From contig JAHCHD010000009.1 of NCBI GenBank assembly GCA_026129915.1, forward strand, positions 1-59,573: DNA of 59,573 nucleotides, in the 5' to 3' direction. Each line of letters starts with the position of its first letter. The first letter of the stretch is position 1. Both the position numbers and the translations under genes were made by a program. Shown piece after piece: positions 43,771 to 53,113 of the stretch. The notes below the pieces were generated by a model. The model was not told the DNA's origin and made no database searches. It saw only the letters and a list, made by a program, of their open reading frames with translations. This stretch comes from Bryobacterales bacterium. Its GTDB lineage: Bacteria; Acidobacteriota; Terriglobia; Bryobacterales; Bryobacteraceae.

Positions 43771-46700
43771 TCACCCGCCGTTCCAATCGCAGAGAGCGGC
43801 CACGTGCGCCGCCGAACCGTCCCGCATCCAGGGGTCGAGTTGCGCAACGTCCTTGAGTTGCTGGCCGCGGCGGCGGGGCACCAGCACATACTGGGTTTCC
43901 ACCTCCTGCAGCGCGGTCATATCGCCCCACAGCTTCTCAAACTGGGCCACGGGCAGCACGTCTTCATGTCCCTTGCCCCAGCGCTTCTTCACATCCTTCA
44001 GCGTGATGTAGGTGGGCATCCGGCTAGCGGCCCGGCGGACGGCGGTAAGTACTTGCACCGGGTCGATCAACGACTGCCGGTGGAGCCCAAAGAAGTCGAG
44101 CAGCTTTTCGATTGAGATCCACATCGTTCCTGAGTTGTAGTAGGAGAGACTCAGCTCCAGGCTCTCATCGGGCAGCGCCAGGCCCTCAATCAGCCTCAGA
44201 CGGCCATCCACTCGGGCCAGCCCGCCGCCACGGTCTTCAAGCGAACGGGAAACCACTTCAGAGGTGAGCATCGCCCCGCTTTCCAAGTGCAGGCCGAACA
44301 GCGCCGGATCCACGTCTGCCCCCAGCGTATCGATGTTGTGCAGCAGCAGGTGTTTCAGGCCGGGCTGCACGGCAATTAGTTGCGTCAGGGTGCCGTTCAG
44401 CAGCATGTTGGGGATCTCATACCAGTGGCCCACCGGATGCAGGCATTGCATGGGGCTATTGTCCCGATAGTCGCTGCCCTCACCCATTTGCGTGGCCCAC
44501 TGCAGCAGCCCGGATCGCATGCTCTCGCGGACTTTCTGCTTGCGCTCGTCGAGCAACTGCTGCGGCGTTTGCTCCCAAAGGAAGCGCAGATCGCGCACCA
44601 TCGGCACCAGGCGCAACCCAATGGTCCGGCCCGCCGAGAGGCAGATGGGCGCATCGTAGCCATGATTGGCGTGTGCGGCCAAGTGCTCCGCGATGGGCTG
44701 ATGCGTGAGGTAGCTGGTGGTAAACACGTGGGGGATACGGGAACGATAGAGCCCGCACGCCCTCCGGCTTTTCGCCAGATGAACCTCCAGGAAACTCCGG
44801 TACGCGCCTGCCAGTTTGCAGAACGGATTAATCGCCTTCACAACGCCGGCGCCGTGCGTCCAGCGGCTGCCCACGCCGCCCGACAGCGAAACCACCGCCA
44901 GGGCATCAGCGGCCAGCGCATCGCGGCCCAGGGCAGCATAGCGCGCACCCAGAGGAACACAGCTATCCACGATCTCCTCGCGGCCCACATTCTCCACACG
45001 GGTAGAGGCGTGAAGGGTGTTCTTCATTAACCCCACGCGCCCGGCGCGCAGATCAGCACGAACGGCCTCATGCTGGACGGAATCGAACCCGTGGCGCCGG
45101 AGCAAATCGTCAAGGTTGCCCCTCACATCGCGGGCGCTCTCGTCGTCATGCGGCAGGAGGTGTTCGATGAGGGCGGGCACCATGCCCGTGAAGTCCTGCC
45201 GCTGCTGGCAGGCAACGCCCATGTGGACCAGTTCGGCGCGGCGTGCCGGCGTGAGGCCGCGCACCTCCTGTCGCAGCAAAGGCGGAGCCACCAGTGTGTA
45301 ATATGCCGCGGGAAGCAGTGCGCCGGATCCGCGCAGAAGCATGGCCGAAGTGCCCCGATCGTTGATCGCAAAATCGTAGACGACGGGGTCCATCGCGAAG
45401 GGAACCGCGTGCTCCATGCGCTTTTTGATCTGCTGCATCAGCCCGGGGAGGGTGGAGAGGGCGCGCGACTTCTCTGATGGATCGAAGATAAAGCCCATGC
45501 CGCCGCCGGACATCCCGCCAAGCATCCAGAAACCGTGAAAGGCCGCCCCAAAGGCATTCCGCACTTCGTGGATGAGGGTTTCGGTGTACTGGTTGGCCGC
45601 CCAGGGAATGATCGTTTGGATGGGCCCGTCGAAATTCTCCTGCGTGCAGGCGCCGATGCGCTGCGTGTCCCCGGCCCGCATCGCTTCCACGATCTGGTCA
45701 AACAGATCATGCGCGCGCTGCCGGCCCTGCCATTCGGGCATGGAGCGCAGCAGATACTTCTCCGTTACCATCTCGAGAATCGGGCCGACGTCCTGCGCCA
45801 TGCCCCCATGCACCAGCACCAGGCTGTTCTCCAGTTTGCGCCGGGCGTCATCGGATATCCGATCGCGTTCAAGAATCGTATGCGAGGGCAGCAGGCAGCC
45901 GCGGCTGACGCCGTACTCCACATCTCCCAGCACGGCGGCCACTCCCTGGATCAGTTTGATTCCCGGCCAGACCCCGCCCGAATCCTGCCAGCCTCCACCC
46001 GAACCGCCCAGCCATTCCCCAAGGATGGCGCGTGCCGCCACCAGGCGCCGGTCACTCTCTTCAAGCGGCCCATCGAGGACGCAGATCTGGCCGGTGGCAC
46101 GCATGCAGGCGGTAATCAGACAGGCCAGCAGATTGGTTGAAACGGCCAGCCGCGAGCCCTTGGGGATGTCGTTCACTTTGCTGACAATCTCAATGCCCAT
46201 GCCGCGCGACCCGGTAAGCGCTGTCAGCAATTTCTGGAGGGACTGCCCGGATCCTTCCATCCCTGCGGGCACCAGCCCGGATGCGATCACCGCCGCCTTC
46301 AGCAGGCCCAGATAATCGCGCGCGAAATCGAAGCACTCATCGAGCGTGGATACATCCACCTGGCTCTTCAAATCCACGCTCACCAGGCGCAACACCGGTT
46401 CATCGATCACCCGAAGATAGGCCTCCACGGGCGGGCGAGGGGCCGCGGAAGCGCCGTCCCGCACCGTCAGATCTACTGAAACGTTCAGGACGCGCGCCCC
46501 CTCGGGGTAGTCCATGCCGAGAAAGAATATATCGCTCCAGCCACTGTGGCTGAGGTCCATGCGAACCGGGGTAGATTCGGCCAGCACAGGAAACAGCCCA
46601 TCCTGCTTGGTCAGCAGTGCCGGGTGAAGTCGCAGCGGGTAATCGTCTACATGCGCCGAACGGAACATCCACTGGTTGCCGCGTATTGAGCGAACGCTGT

Positions 46701-47100
46701 GCCGCACCTGCTCGGCCAGGGTTTGGAAAGCTAACCCGCGGTAGGCCGCGGCTAGCGCGCTGGAGATCGATTCGGCTGGTCCCAGCATGCGCTGGGCATT
46801 CAGAAAGCTGGCGATTGCCTCCTCATAACGGCGGTGCAGCAGATGCGTATGGCCTTCGTAGGGGATCGCGGCGCTGGCGCCGTCGGGCAGCTTTTCTGGA
46901 AGGTGATACCGGTGAATGGCCGCCAGAAATACCAGCGCACGTACCCTCCGATAGAGGTTCGAATCACTCTCCTGAAAAGAATGCAGCGCCTCGCATTCGG
47001 CCAGCAAAGTCTCCACGGACGCCTGCTGGCAAACTCCGTCGATTGGGGAATCCCGCACCGCCTCCTGCTCGCTTAGGATAATCTCCGTGAGGGCGCTCAT
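43771..47100 (-). CDS. Putative GHMP sugar kinase / UDP-sugar pyrophosphorylase fusion
   Basis: A 1109-residue protein that looks bifunctional. Residues about 1-165 are a helical N-terminus. About 176-545 resemble a fucokinase-type GHMP kinase: SDIFFLGMDYPEGARVLNVS near 189, SRLAVSTNLLACLITA near 316, GGSGGGWQDSGGVWPGIKLI near 365 and GGMSGGGMGFIFDP near 528. About 733-1040 resemble the UDP-glucose pyrophosphorylase family: VVSLSGGVGSRWTHGAGVVK near 737 (nucleotide loop), NIDTLGADVD near 922, and EVVSRSLEDRGGGLARVDGR. The order is kinase then nucleotidyltransferase, the reverse of FKP. It would phosphorylate a sugar at C1 and then make a UDP-sugar. Starts four bases inside the upstream GalU-like gene. 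Confidence 0.72.
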   Translation of the reverse strand: MSALTEIILSEQEAVRDSPIDGVCQQASVETLLAECEALHSFQESDSNLYRRVRALVFLAAIHRYHLPEKLPDGASAAIPYEGHTHLLHRRYEEAIASFLNAQRMLGPAESISSALAAAYRGLAFQTLAEQVRHSVRSIRGNQWMFRSAHVDDYPLRLHPALLTKQDGLFPVLAESTPVRMDLSHSGWSDIFFLGMDYPEGARVLNVSVDLTVRDGASAAPRPPVEAYLRVIDEPVLRLVSVDLKSQVDVSTLDECFDFARDYLGLLKAAVIASGLVPAGMEGSGQSLQKLLTALTGSRGMGIEIVSKVNDIPKGSRLAVSTNLLACLITACMRATGQICVLDGPLEESDRRLVAARAILGEWLGGSGGGWQDSGGVWPGIKLIQGVAAVLGDVEYGVSRGCLLPSHTILERDRISDDARRKLENSLVLVHGGMAQDVGPILEMVTEKYLLRSMPEWQGRQRAHDLFDQIVEAMRAGDTQRIGACTQENFDGPIQTIIPWAANQYTETLIHEVRNAFGAAFHGFWMLGGMSGGGMGFIFDPSEKSRALSTLPGLMQQIKKRMEHAVPFAMDPVVYDFAINDRGTSAMLLRGSGALLPAAYYTLVAPPLLRQEVRGLTPARRAELVHMGVACQQRQDFTGMVPALIEHLLPHDDESARDVRGNLDDLLRRHGFDSVQHEAVRADLRAGRVGLMKNTLHASTRVENVGREEIVDSCVPLGARYAALGRDALAADALAVVSLSGGVGSRWTHGAGVVKAINPFCKLAGAYRSFLEVHLAKSRRACGLYRSRIPHVFTTSYLTHQPIAEHLAAHANHGYDAPICLSAGRTIGLRLVPMVRDLRFLWEQTPQQLLDERKQKVRESMRSGLLQWATQMGEGSDYRDNSPMQCLHPVGHWYEIPNMLLNGTLTQLIAVQPGLKHLLLHNIDTLGADVDPALFGLHLESGAMLTSEVVSRSLEDRGGGLARVDGRLRLIEGLALPDESLELSLSYYNSGTMWISIEKLLDFFGLHRQSLIDPVQVLTAVRRAASRMPTYITLKDVKKRWGKGHEDVLPVAQFEKLWGDMTALQEVETQYVLVPRRRGQQLKDVAQLDPWMRDGSAAHVAALCDWNGG

Positions 47101-47996
47101 TGCGGCTTCGTCTCCAGGGGCCGCAACTGTTCATTGGCAAGCAACTGCACCATCAACGACAGGATCTCCGCTCGGTCCTGGCCAGAGAGCGCCAGCGCCA
47201 GTTGCGACGTCAGCAGGCCGTAGGTGGAACCTAGGTCAAACCGCTCCGCATGCACTTCGAGCGCCAGATACTTCTCGCGCCGGGCCAGCACGGCCAGCGC
47301 ATCGGAAAGCGTCACCCTGGAGCCGTGCGCAGAGGCAGCGCCCTGCGGGGAAGTCGCACCGGAGCGCAGCAGTTCGTCCAGAATTTCCATCACCAAAGGC
47401 GTCAGCAAGTGCATGCCAAAGAACGCCAGATAGTGTCCGGCCCGCAGGCTGGGAATCACGAGTTTCTGCTCGGCCAGGGTGGGAGTTGGCTTCTCCAGTA
47501 CGGATTGCACCCGATAGACGCCGGGATAACCCGAAACCGGTTGCCCGCTCACCGCGCCAAAGGCGCGCAGCAGACTCTCATGGGTAGGCCGGACGGCGGA
47601 TACGCAGCACTCTTCCGCCGTGGCCAAACGAAGCAGGGCGGTGGCCGTGTCTCCCGCGGACTCGCAGCCCACAAAGAGATGGTCACTCACGAGGTGCAGG
47701 AAAGCATCCCCGCCCACAAAATTACGGGCACGCCAGATCGCGTCTCCATACCCCAAAGGTTCCGGCTGCTCCACAAAGCGGAGGATGCTCCGCTGCTCCG
47801 GCACTGCTTCGAGATAATCTGACTCATCGCCGGGCCGCACGACAATGCAGATCTCTTCGATCTCCGCCCGTACGGCGTCGTTCACGAGAATGGCCAGGAC
47901 GGTGCGCGCTTTGCCGTCGCGATCCACCAGTTCCTGCAGAGGCAGCCGCCTTTGCCGCTCTCCCGCCGCGGTGATCACGGCCTTCTTGATGCGCAT
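47097..47996 (-). CDS. Divergent GalU-like nucleotidyltransferase
   Basis: ATG 47996 gives 299 residues (a longer frame has no support). The N-terminus KAVITAAGERQRRLPLQELV aligns with GalU-type UTP-glucose-1-phosphate uridylyltransferases, whose motif is AAGxGTRxLP; here GxGTR is replaced by ERQRR, so the nucleotide loop is changed and activity is doubtful. Further GalU features remain: LRFVEQPEPLGYGDAIWRAR (QPEPLGLGHA pattern), FLHLVSDHLF (metal-binding Asp), SVLEKPTPTLAE and a late EVHAERFDLGSTYGLL. It lies ATGA-overlapped before the kinase/pyrophosphorylase gene, so both likely act in one UDP-sugar pathway or as regulator and enzyme. Confidence 0.78.
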   Translation of the reverse strand: MRIKKAVITAAGERQRRLPLQELVDRDGKARTVLAILVNDAVRAEIEEICIVVRPGDESDYLEAVPEQRSILRFVEQPEPLGYGDAIWRARNFVGGDAFLHLVSDHLFVGCESAGDTATALLRLATAEECCVSAVRPTHESLLRAFGAVSGQPVSGYPGVYRVQSVLEKPTPTLAEQKLVIPSLRAGHYLAFFGMHLLTPLVMEILDELLRSGATSPQGAASAHGSRVTLSDALAVLARREKYLALEVHAERFDLGSTYGLLTSQLALALSGQDRAEILSLMVQLLANEQLRPLETKPQ

Positions 47997-48501
47997 GCGG
48001 CTATTCTCGCATGGGAAGGCCCATGCTACGCGTATGCAGGAACTATATGTCGCGATGCGAATCAGCCACACGAGCACCCCGTCCGCGGGAGTCCGGTTCT
48101 GCAGGAGTCGCTCGAAATTCCTCCAACTTCGAACGCCTGCGATTGCGCAAGGAACTAACCACTGGTTGTCACCAACCCGTTGTGGCTATCTGACGATCAG
48201 AAAGCTCCATGTAAGTCAGTAGTCACCGCCTGCAACGCCCACGAGAATGGGCCTGACTTGCGCAGGAATGCAAACGGAGAACTCCTTCCGGAGACGAACA
48301 TTTCCATTCGTCTAGGTATCGTTGATCAATGCGGAACTGTCTTTCGGGCTACCCGTAAAAGGACGTTCCACACTGTTCAATTCCAAGGGCAAGGAGGTGT
48401 CCCCCGAAACCGCGGCGCTCGCTGTCGCTTTGCACGTTGCAGCTTCGAGCCGGTTCCCAAGACCGATGGTTGCCATGACCGCAAGCTCGCGGCCGGATGC
48501 C
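47997..48501. other. Intergenic region, no gene recognised
   Basis: About 500 bases between two minus-strand genes. It should hold the promoter of the GalU-like operon and the end of the secreted-protein unit. One hairpin (AGACGAA / TTCGTCT, 48292-48313, 8-base loop) without a T run could act as a weak terminator. A plus-strand frame at 48322-48627 has no start signals and is not accepted. Confidence 0.4.
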
Positions 48502-49800
48502 TCAGCGCTGGGGAATCCGGGCGCGGTTTGGCGGTTCATTCGCAGGCGCGGGACGGCTGATGAAATGCCACGAGGGCGAATCCTCCCCAAGTTCCAGCAG
48601 GTAGCTGGGGACGCCCTGCCGGGCTGACTCCACGAACAGCACGCTCTGGCTGGCAAGTGGGCGGATGGCGCGGGCCGTCGGGATGGGGAGCGTGGACTGG
48701 GCACATCCATCCCCAAGCGTACAAAGAACAACCGCCTGCTCCCGGATGAGCGCAACCACGAAGCGCCCATTCAGGAAGTGAACGGCGGCGAGGCTATGCG
48801 CTGCGCTGGGTGGAGCCATGGGTAGTTGCTGCGTAGCGGCAAGACCAAAGCCCCCGCTGCCCCGATGGAAATGCTGCAGCGTGCCGGTTTCCGCATCGAA
48901 AACCGCAATCTCGCTGCCATCCGGACGCATGGCTGCGGAGAGTGCAGTTCCGTGGGTCAGCAGTTGTACCGCGTTTGTGCTGCTTGACCATGCCAACGCC
49001 TCCATCCAGCCAGAGGTGGATCGCAATGCAACCAGATGCAGTCCTTCGGTGTCCAGATGCAGTGCCATTAGCCGGCCGGCGCCCAATGAAATGGCATGCC
49101 GCTTCTCCGGGCTGCTCTCCGTAGCGGGCTGCAATACAATAAGCGGCTCCGTCTGGTGCGTCACGGCCAGCGTGGAGCCGTCACCCGACAAGGCCAGTTC
49201 CCCCACAGGAATGCCCGGGAAGATGGTCGTGGGTAGAGCGCCCTGGACGAGGGGTGTAACCATCACCCGGGTGGCACCCGGAGTGGCGTAGGCCCATGCT
49301 GAGGACACTGCACTTGCGAGCAGTGCGTCGCCTTTGGCCCGTATGGAGGCCGTCTGCAAGACGGAAAGGCGCGCGCCTCCCGGAATGCCATCAACACGGT
49401 AAAGCGCACCTTCGATGGCAACTACCCCCAGGGTGGGCACTGCGGCGCCGAGGATGGCAGTGGCTGGCTGGGCCGGGGCAGCCTGCAACGCAACGTCACT
49501 ATTTCCCTTACCATCTCGGTTCCGCGGGGACACATCCACAGATAGCGAAACCCGGTCGCCTGCGGGGCGGATTGCCTCCATCGGCTGGGCCAGAAGTGGA
49601 CCGGGGGCCAGTAGAGTGGTGAGCACCGCAGCGGCTAACACAAAGCGCGGGGTCCTTCCGGTCCTAAACAAAGTCCTGGCGGAGGCAGCCAGGCTGCCGG
49701 GAGCGGGGAACGACACCGCAAGCGCGAGCCGGATGATGGCGTTGAGTTGCTGGCAAGCTGCAGCGCAGCCGCGGCCACGATTACTGCGCGGTAAGTACAT
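48502..49800 (-). CDS. Secreted beta-propeller-like hypothetical protein
   Basis: A 432-residue exported protein. Start ATG 49800 lies inside the last codons of the upstream NHL/Ig gene (20-base overlap) and has GGAGAAAACAGCA before it. A hydrophobic stretch (RFVLAAAVLTTLLAPGPLLA) after a long basic lead looks like a signal sequence. The remainder is beta-rich with WD40/propeller-like repeats such as GELALSGDGSTLAVTHQTEP, GRLMALHLDTEGLHLVALRS and ALSAAMRPDGSEIAVFDAET. No catalytic motif is seen. The gene order with two other secreted proteins suggests a joint surface structure (inferred). Confidence 0.72.
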   Translation of the reverse strand: MYLPRSNRGRGCAAACQQLNAIIRLALAVSFPAPGSLAASARTLFRTGRTPRFVLAAAVLTTLLAPGPLLAQPMEAIRPAGDRVSLSVDVSPRNRDGKGNSDVALQAAPAQPATAILGAAVPTLGVVAIEGALYRVDGIPGGARLSVLQTASIRAKGDALLASAVSSAWAYATPGATRVMVTPLVQGALPTTIFPGIPVGELALSGDGSTLAVTHQTEPLIVLQPATESSPEKRHAISLGAGRLMALHLDTEGLHLVALRSTSGWMEALAWSSSTNAVQLLTHGTALSAAMRPDGSEIAVFDAETGTLQHFHRGSGGFGLAATQQLPMAPPSAAHSLAAVHFLNGRFVVALIREQAVVLCTLGDGCAQSTLPIPTARAIRPLASQSVLFVESARQGVPSYLLELGEDSPSWHFISRPAPANEPPNRARIPQR

Positions 49801-52800
49801 TGCTGTTTTCTCCGGTTTCTCCAACAAGTGTCAGCCGAACCTCGGCAAGGTCTGCCGCCGTCCCACCGCTGATGGTGAGGGGAATGGTGAGGACAAATTG
49901 GCTGCCGAATTCGCGGGAGGCATCCTGGGCAAAGTAGGTAGTAAAGGCCTCCAGCAGTTGGGACAGCGGGATGGACGTGTTGCCGCTGATCGCCACTCCC
50001 GCGCGCGGGACGAGATCCAGCGTCCCGGTGGTAATGCGGCGTCGCGGCGCATAACCTGTGGCGGTCACGGTAACGGTGTTCCCTGAACGGGTCAAGCTCA
50101 TCCCAAGCAGCCGCGGCGGCCCCGGCGGAACTGCATATTCCAAGGTATCTATGAGGGTTTGCGAGCCGGTGTCCATCATTGCCGTGAGGATGATGGTTCC
50201 CGCTACCGTCCCGCTATTGAATCGAATGGTTTCCCCGGTGGTGAAGAGCCCCGTAGTTTGTCCGGAATTCACGGTGAACCCCGCGTTGCGGCTACGCGGG
50301 TCCGTGGCGAAACTCACCTCGGGGTTGTCCCGGCCCTCTTCTGCAAGGGAGGCGAAGCGGATCTGCAAGTTGCCCGCAATGGCGCTCGACGGCGGGTTGT
50401 TGGTGGTGACCGACGTCTCGTACTCACTGCGCAGTTCCACATTGGGGACTGTTGCTCCCAGGGAAATCTCCGTCGGGCCAGCAGGCCGGATCACCAGGGG
50501 CAGCGTGGTATCGGCGCTGCAGTTGCCACTGGCATTGGCCCGGAGGCGGATGGAACCGTTGAATGCGGCCTGCGCTGTACCGCCCAGCTGGCCAGTTGGC
50601 GATAGCGTTAGTCCGGCGGGCAGAGGGTCGAGGGCGGTGAAACTAGCCGGACCGCTTCCACCGCTCACCTGCAACTGGACTCCGGCGTATGGTTCTCCAA
50701 CGGTTCCCTGGGGCACGGATGTGGTCACCCACGTGAGAGCGCTGGCCACTATCAGCGTTAGCAGCTTTGGTGCGCGCAGGGCGTTGGAATCCACCACTTC
50801 AAACCCAAGGTTGCTGGAGCCGGCAAGTGTGGGCGTGCCCGTTAGCAGCCCTGTTGCGTTCAGAGTTAGGCCCGCCGGAAGTATACCCGAGGACACCAGG
50901 AACTGATAGGGTGGCGTCCCCCCGGCTGCGGTCAGGCTGAAGCTGTAAAGGCAGCCAACGGTCGCCTCGGGCAAGGAGGGGGTGGAGATCAACAAGGTTT
51001 CCGGTGCGATGGTCAGCCGGTATTGCATCCGTGCACCGCAAGCATGCAAGCCCAAGGTAAACAGGAACTCCCCGGCCTGGGTGGGGGTTCCCGCTAATCG
51101 CCACGTGGAGCTCTCCGTGCCGCCGGGGGGAGGCACGAGTAGAATCCCTGGGGGCAGTGTGCCCTCCACCAGAGAGATCGTCTGTGCACCCACAGCCGTA
51201 TACAGGATCGATGTCGTGTAGGGCAGTCTGATTTGGCCGGACGGGAGAGGGGATTGGGTGACGAACAGGCACGCGCTCTCGTCAATCACTATCACGAATT
51301 GCTTTTCCTGGCCGCATGGAGTCAGACGCAGGGTGAAGCTGTACGTGCCCGGATTCAGCGGGATTCCCTGCAGCCGCCAAGTGGCATCGGTGGAGTCATG
51401 CGGCGGTGGGGCGAGTTCCAGCCCCGGCGGCAGCGCGCCCGCTGCCAGCGAAATGGACTGCGCACCCGCGGCCTGGTAAAGAATGGATTGCGAGTACGGA
51501 ACCCCTGACCTCCCGTTCGGCAATGGGGACTCGGTGATGAACAGGCAGGCACCGGCGCTGATGATGATCTTGAATGTAGTGCGCCCCCCGCAGTTCAACA
51601 ACACCGTCACGTCGAACTCTCCGGCCACCGTCGGAATTCCCTCGATGGTAATTTCCAGGTCAATTCTGCTGCCAGTGGCGGTAAGTCCGGGAGGTAGCCC
51701 CAGAACCTCGAACGATTCGACACCGTCTGACTGATAGGGAATGCTCTTCCGGAACAGCGTTCCCACAACGCCGGTGGAGTCCCCAGGAAAAGGAATCTGG
51801 CAGGCTGTCGCCCCCAGAAACCCGCGACGGATGCGGGCGGCCGAAGTGCTGGTCGGGTTGGAGCCTGAACCGGGGTTGCCTTCCGAGTAGAGAATGTCGC
51901 CCGATTCAGCATCAATTGATAGTCCGCGAACGGCGCGCAAACGGGTCTCCCGGTCCACCGTATTCTCAGCCAGGATGTCGGGAAGCACGTCCGTATCGAT
52001 CGGGCCAATCACCACTTGGATGCGGTCATCGGCATCCAGCGCAAGAATGGCACTGGTGGAGGTGTTCGTGAAGAGCAGGCGATTGTTCAGCTCGTCGAAC
52101 CGGAGTTCCCGCGGGGAAATGCTGGCGGTTAGGGCGGGAAGGCCATCGGGTAACCCGCCTAGTATGCCGTTGCCGGCAATCGTGCGGATGATGCCTAGCG
52201 GATCCACTCGTCGGATGCGGAAATTCTGCTCATCGGCGATATAGAGGTTGCCCTCGTGATACAGCACACCCTGGGGCGAATTCAGGAGGGCAGAAAGGGC
52301 AGGTCCCCCATCGCCGGAGAATCCAATGCCGAAGCTGCCGGCCACCGTAGTCACCACGCCAAGCGAGTCCACTTTGCGAACGCGGTCGGGAAGGAAACTA
52401 TCGGAGAAATAGATACTCCCGTCGGGCGCGAGGTCAAGGTAACTGGGACGCAAGCAGGCCGAGAGCGCGGCGGCGCCGTCCTGAGGGTTGCAATTGCTCT
52501 GTTGGATGGGCGGAACTCCAGCAACGCTGCGGATGACACCCAGCGAGTCCACCTTACGGATGCGAGATGCCTCCGTGAAGATAACTTCCCCCAGCAGATT
52601 CACGGCAACATCGATGGGCCTGTTTAGAGAACTCTCGAGGGCGGATACGCCCTCTGGCCCGGCGCCACAGATTCCATTGCCGGCCACCGTGGTGATGGTG
52701 CCCTCCACATCGATCTTGCGGATCCGGCAGTTTTCGGAATCCGCAATGTAGACGTTGCCCAATCGGTCGGTCTCCACGCCACGCGGCCAGTCCAGCGCGG

Positions 52801-53044
52801 CCATGTCCGCAGGGCCGCCATCGCCCCCGTAGCCGGGTGTCAGGCTACCGGCAATGGTGCGGACAACGTAGCGGGGATCTTCGAGGGGTCCGTCCGGGTG
52901 AGAAGTCTGCCCGAAGCCGTAGCCAGCCGCACCAGCCAGCAGGAGGAAGCCCGCGAGCATCCCGCGCCAAAGCCGGGTGCGGGAACTAACGGCGCGGGCA
53001 AACTGCTTGCCGCGCGTTGTGGAGATTCTGGGATTCGGCCTCAT
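49781..53044 (-). CDS. Large secreted NHL-repeat and putative Ig-domain protein
   Basis: A 1087-residue surface protein. ATG 53044 follows TGAGGAG. After a basic lead and signal (GMLAGFLLLAGAAGYGFG), residues about 40-400 form an NHL beta-propeller: repeated units such as VETDRLGNVYIADSENCRIR and VAGNG/VAGS. About 430-850 are putative Ig-like (He_PIG) repeats marked by ALPPGLEL, LPAGLTL and GTPTQAGEFLFTL, each with paired Cys in the first ones. A last beta domain (about 860-1087) follows. Such proteins are typical of Solibacter-like genomes and may bind polymers. It is in a cluster with two other secreted proteins. Confidence 0.88.
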   Translation of the reverse strand: MRPNPRISTTRGKQFARAVSSRTRLWRGMLAGFLLLAGAAGYGFGQTSHPDGPLEDPRYVVRTIAGSLTPGYGGDGGPADMAALDWPRGVETDRLGNVYIADSENCRIRKIDVEGTITTVAGNGICGAGPEGVSALESSLNRPIDVAVNLLGEVIFTEASRIRKVDSLGVIRSVAGVPPIQQSNCNPQDGAAALSACLRPSYLDLAPDGSIYFSDSFLPDRVRKVDSLGVVTTVAGSFGIGFSGDGGPALSALLNSPQGVLYHEGNLYIADEQNFRIRRVDPLGIIRTIAGNGILGGLPDGLPALTASISPRELRFDELNNRLLFTNTSTSAILALDADDRIQVVIGPIDTDVLPDILAENTVDRETRLRAVRGLSIDAESGDILYSEGNPGSGSNPTSTSAARIRRGFLGATACQIPFPGDSTGVVGTLFRKSIPYQSDGVESFEVLGLPPGLTATGSRIDLEITIEGIPTVAGEFDVTVLLNCGGRTTFKIIISAGACLFITESPLPNGRSGVPYSQSILYQAAGAQSISLAAGALPPGLELAPPPHDSTDATWRLQGIPLNPGTYSFTLRLTPCGQEKQFVIVIDESACLFVTQSPLPSGQIRLPYTTSILYTAVGAQTISLVEGTLPPGILLVPPPGGTESSTWRLAGTPTQAGEFLFTLGLHACGARMQYRLTIAPETLLISTPSLPEATVGCLYSFSLTAAGGTPPYQFLVSSGILPAGLTLNATGLLTGTPTLAGSSNLGFEVVDSNALRAPKLLTLIVASALTWVTTSVPQGTVGEPYAGVQLQVSGGSGPASFTALDPLPAGLTLSPTGQLGGTAQAAFNGSIRLRANASGNCSADTTLPLVIRPAGPTEISLGATVPNVELRSEYETSVTTNNPPSSAIAGNLQIRFASLAEEGRDNPEVSFATDPRSRNAGFTVNSGQTTGLFTTGETIRFNSGTVAGTIILTAMMDTGSQTLIDTLEYAVPPGPPRLLGMSLTRSGNTVTVTATGYAPRRRITTGTLDLVPRAGVAISGNTSIPLSQLLEAFTTYFAQDASREFGSQFVLTIPLTISGGTAADLAEVRLTLVGETGENSNVLTAQ

Positions 53045-53113
53045 GTGGTTACTCCTCACAGGGATTGGGTGGGTGGGAACCAACTGGATTCCCGGCTGGC
53101 TGGCAACCAGTGT

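Noticed and set aside
48322..48627. Plus-strand frame of 100 codons (start near 48322)
   Set aside because: TTG start without a ribosome-binding site, and it overlaps the secreted protein on the other strand by about 125 bases. No family recognised.
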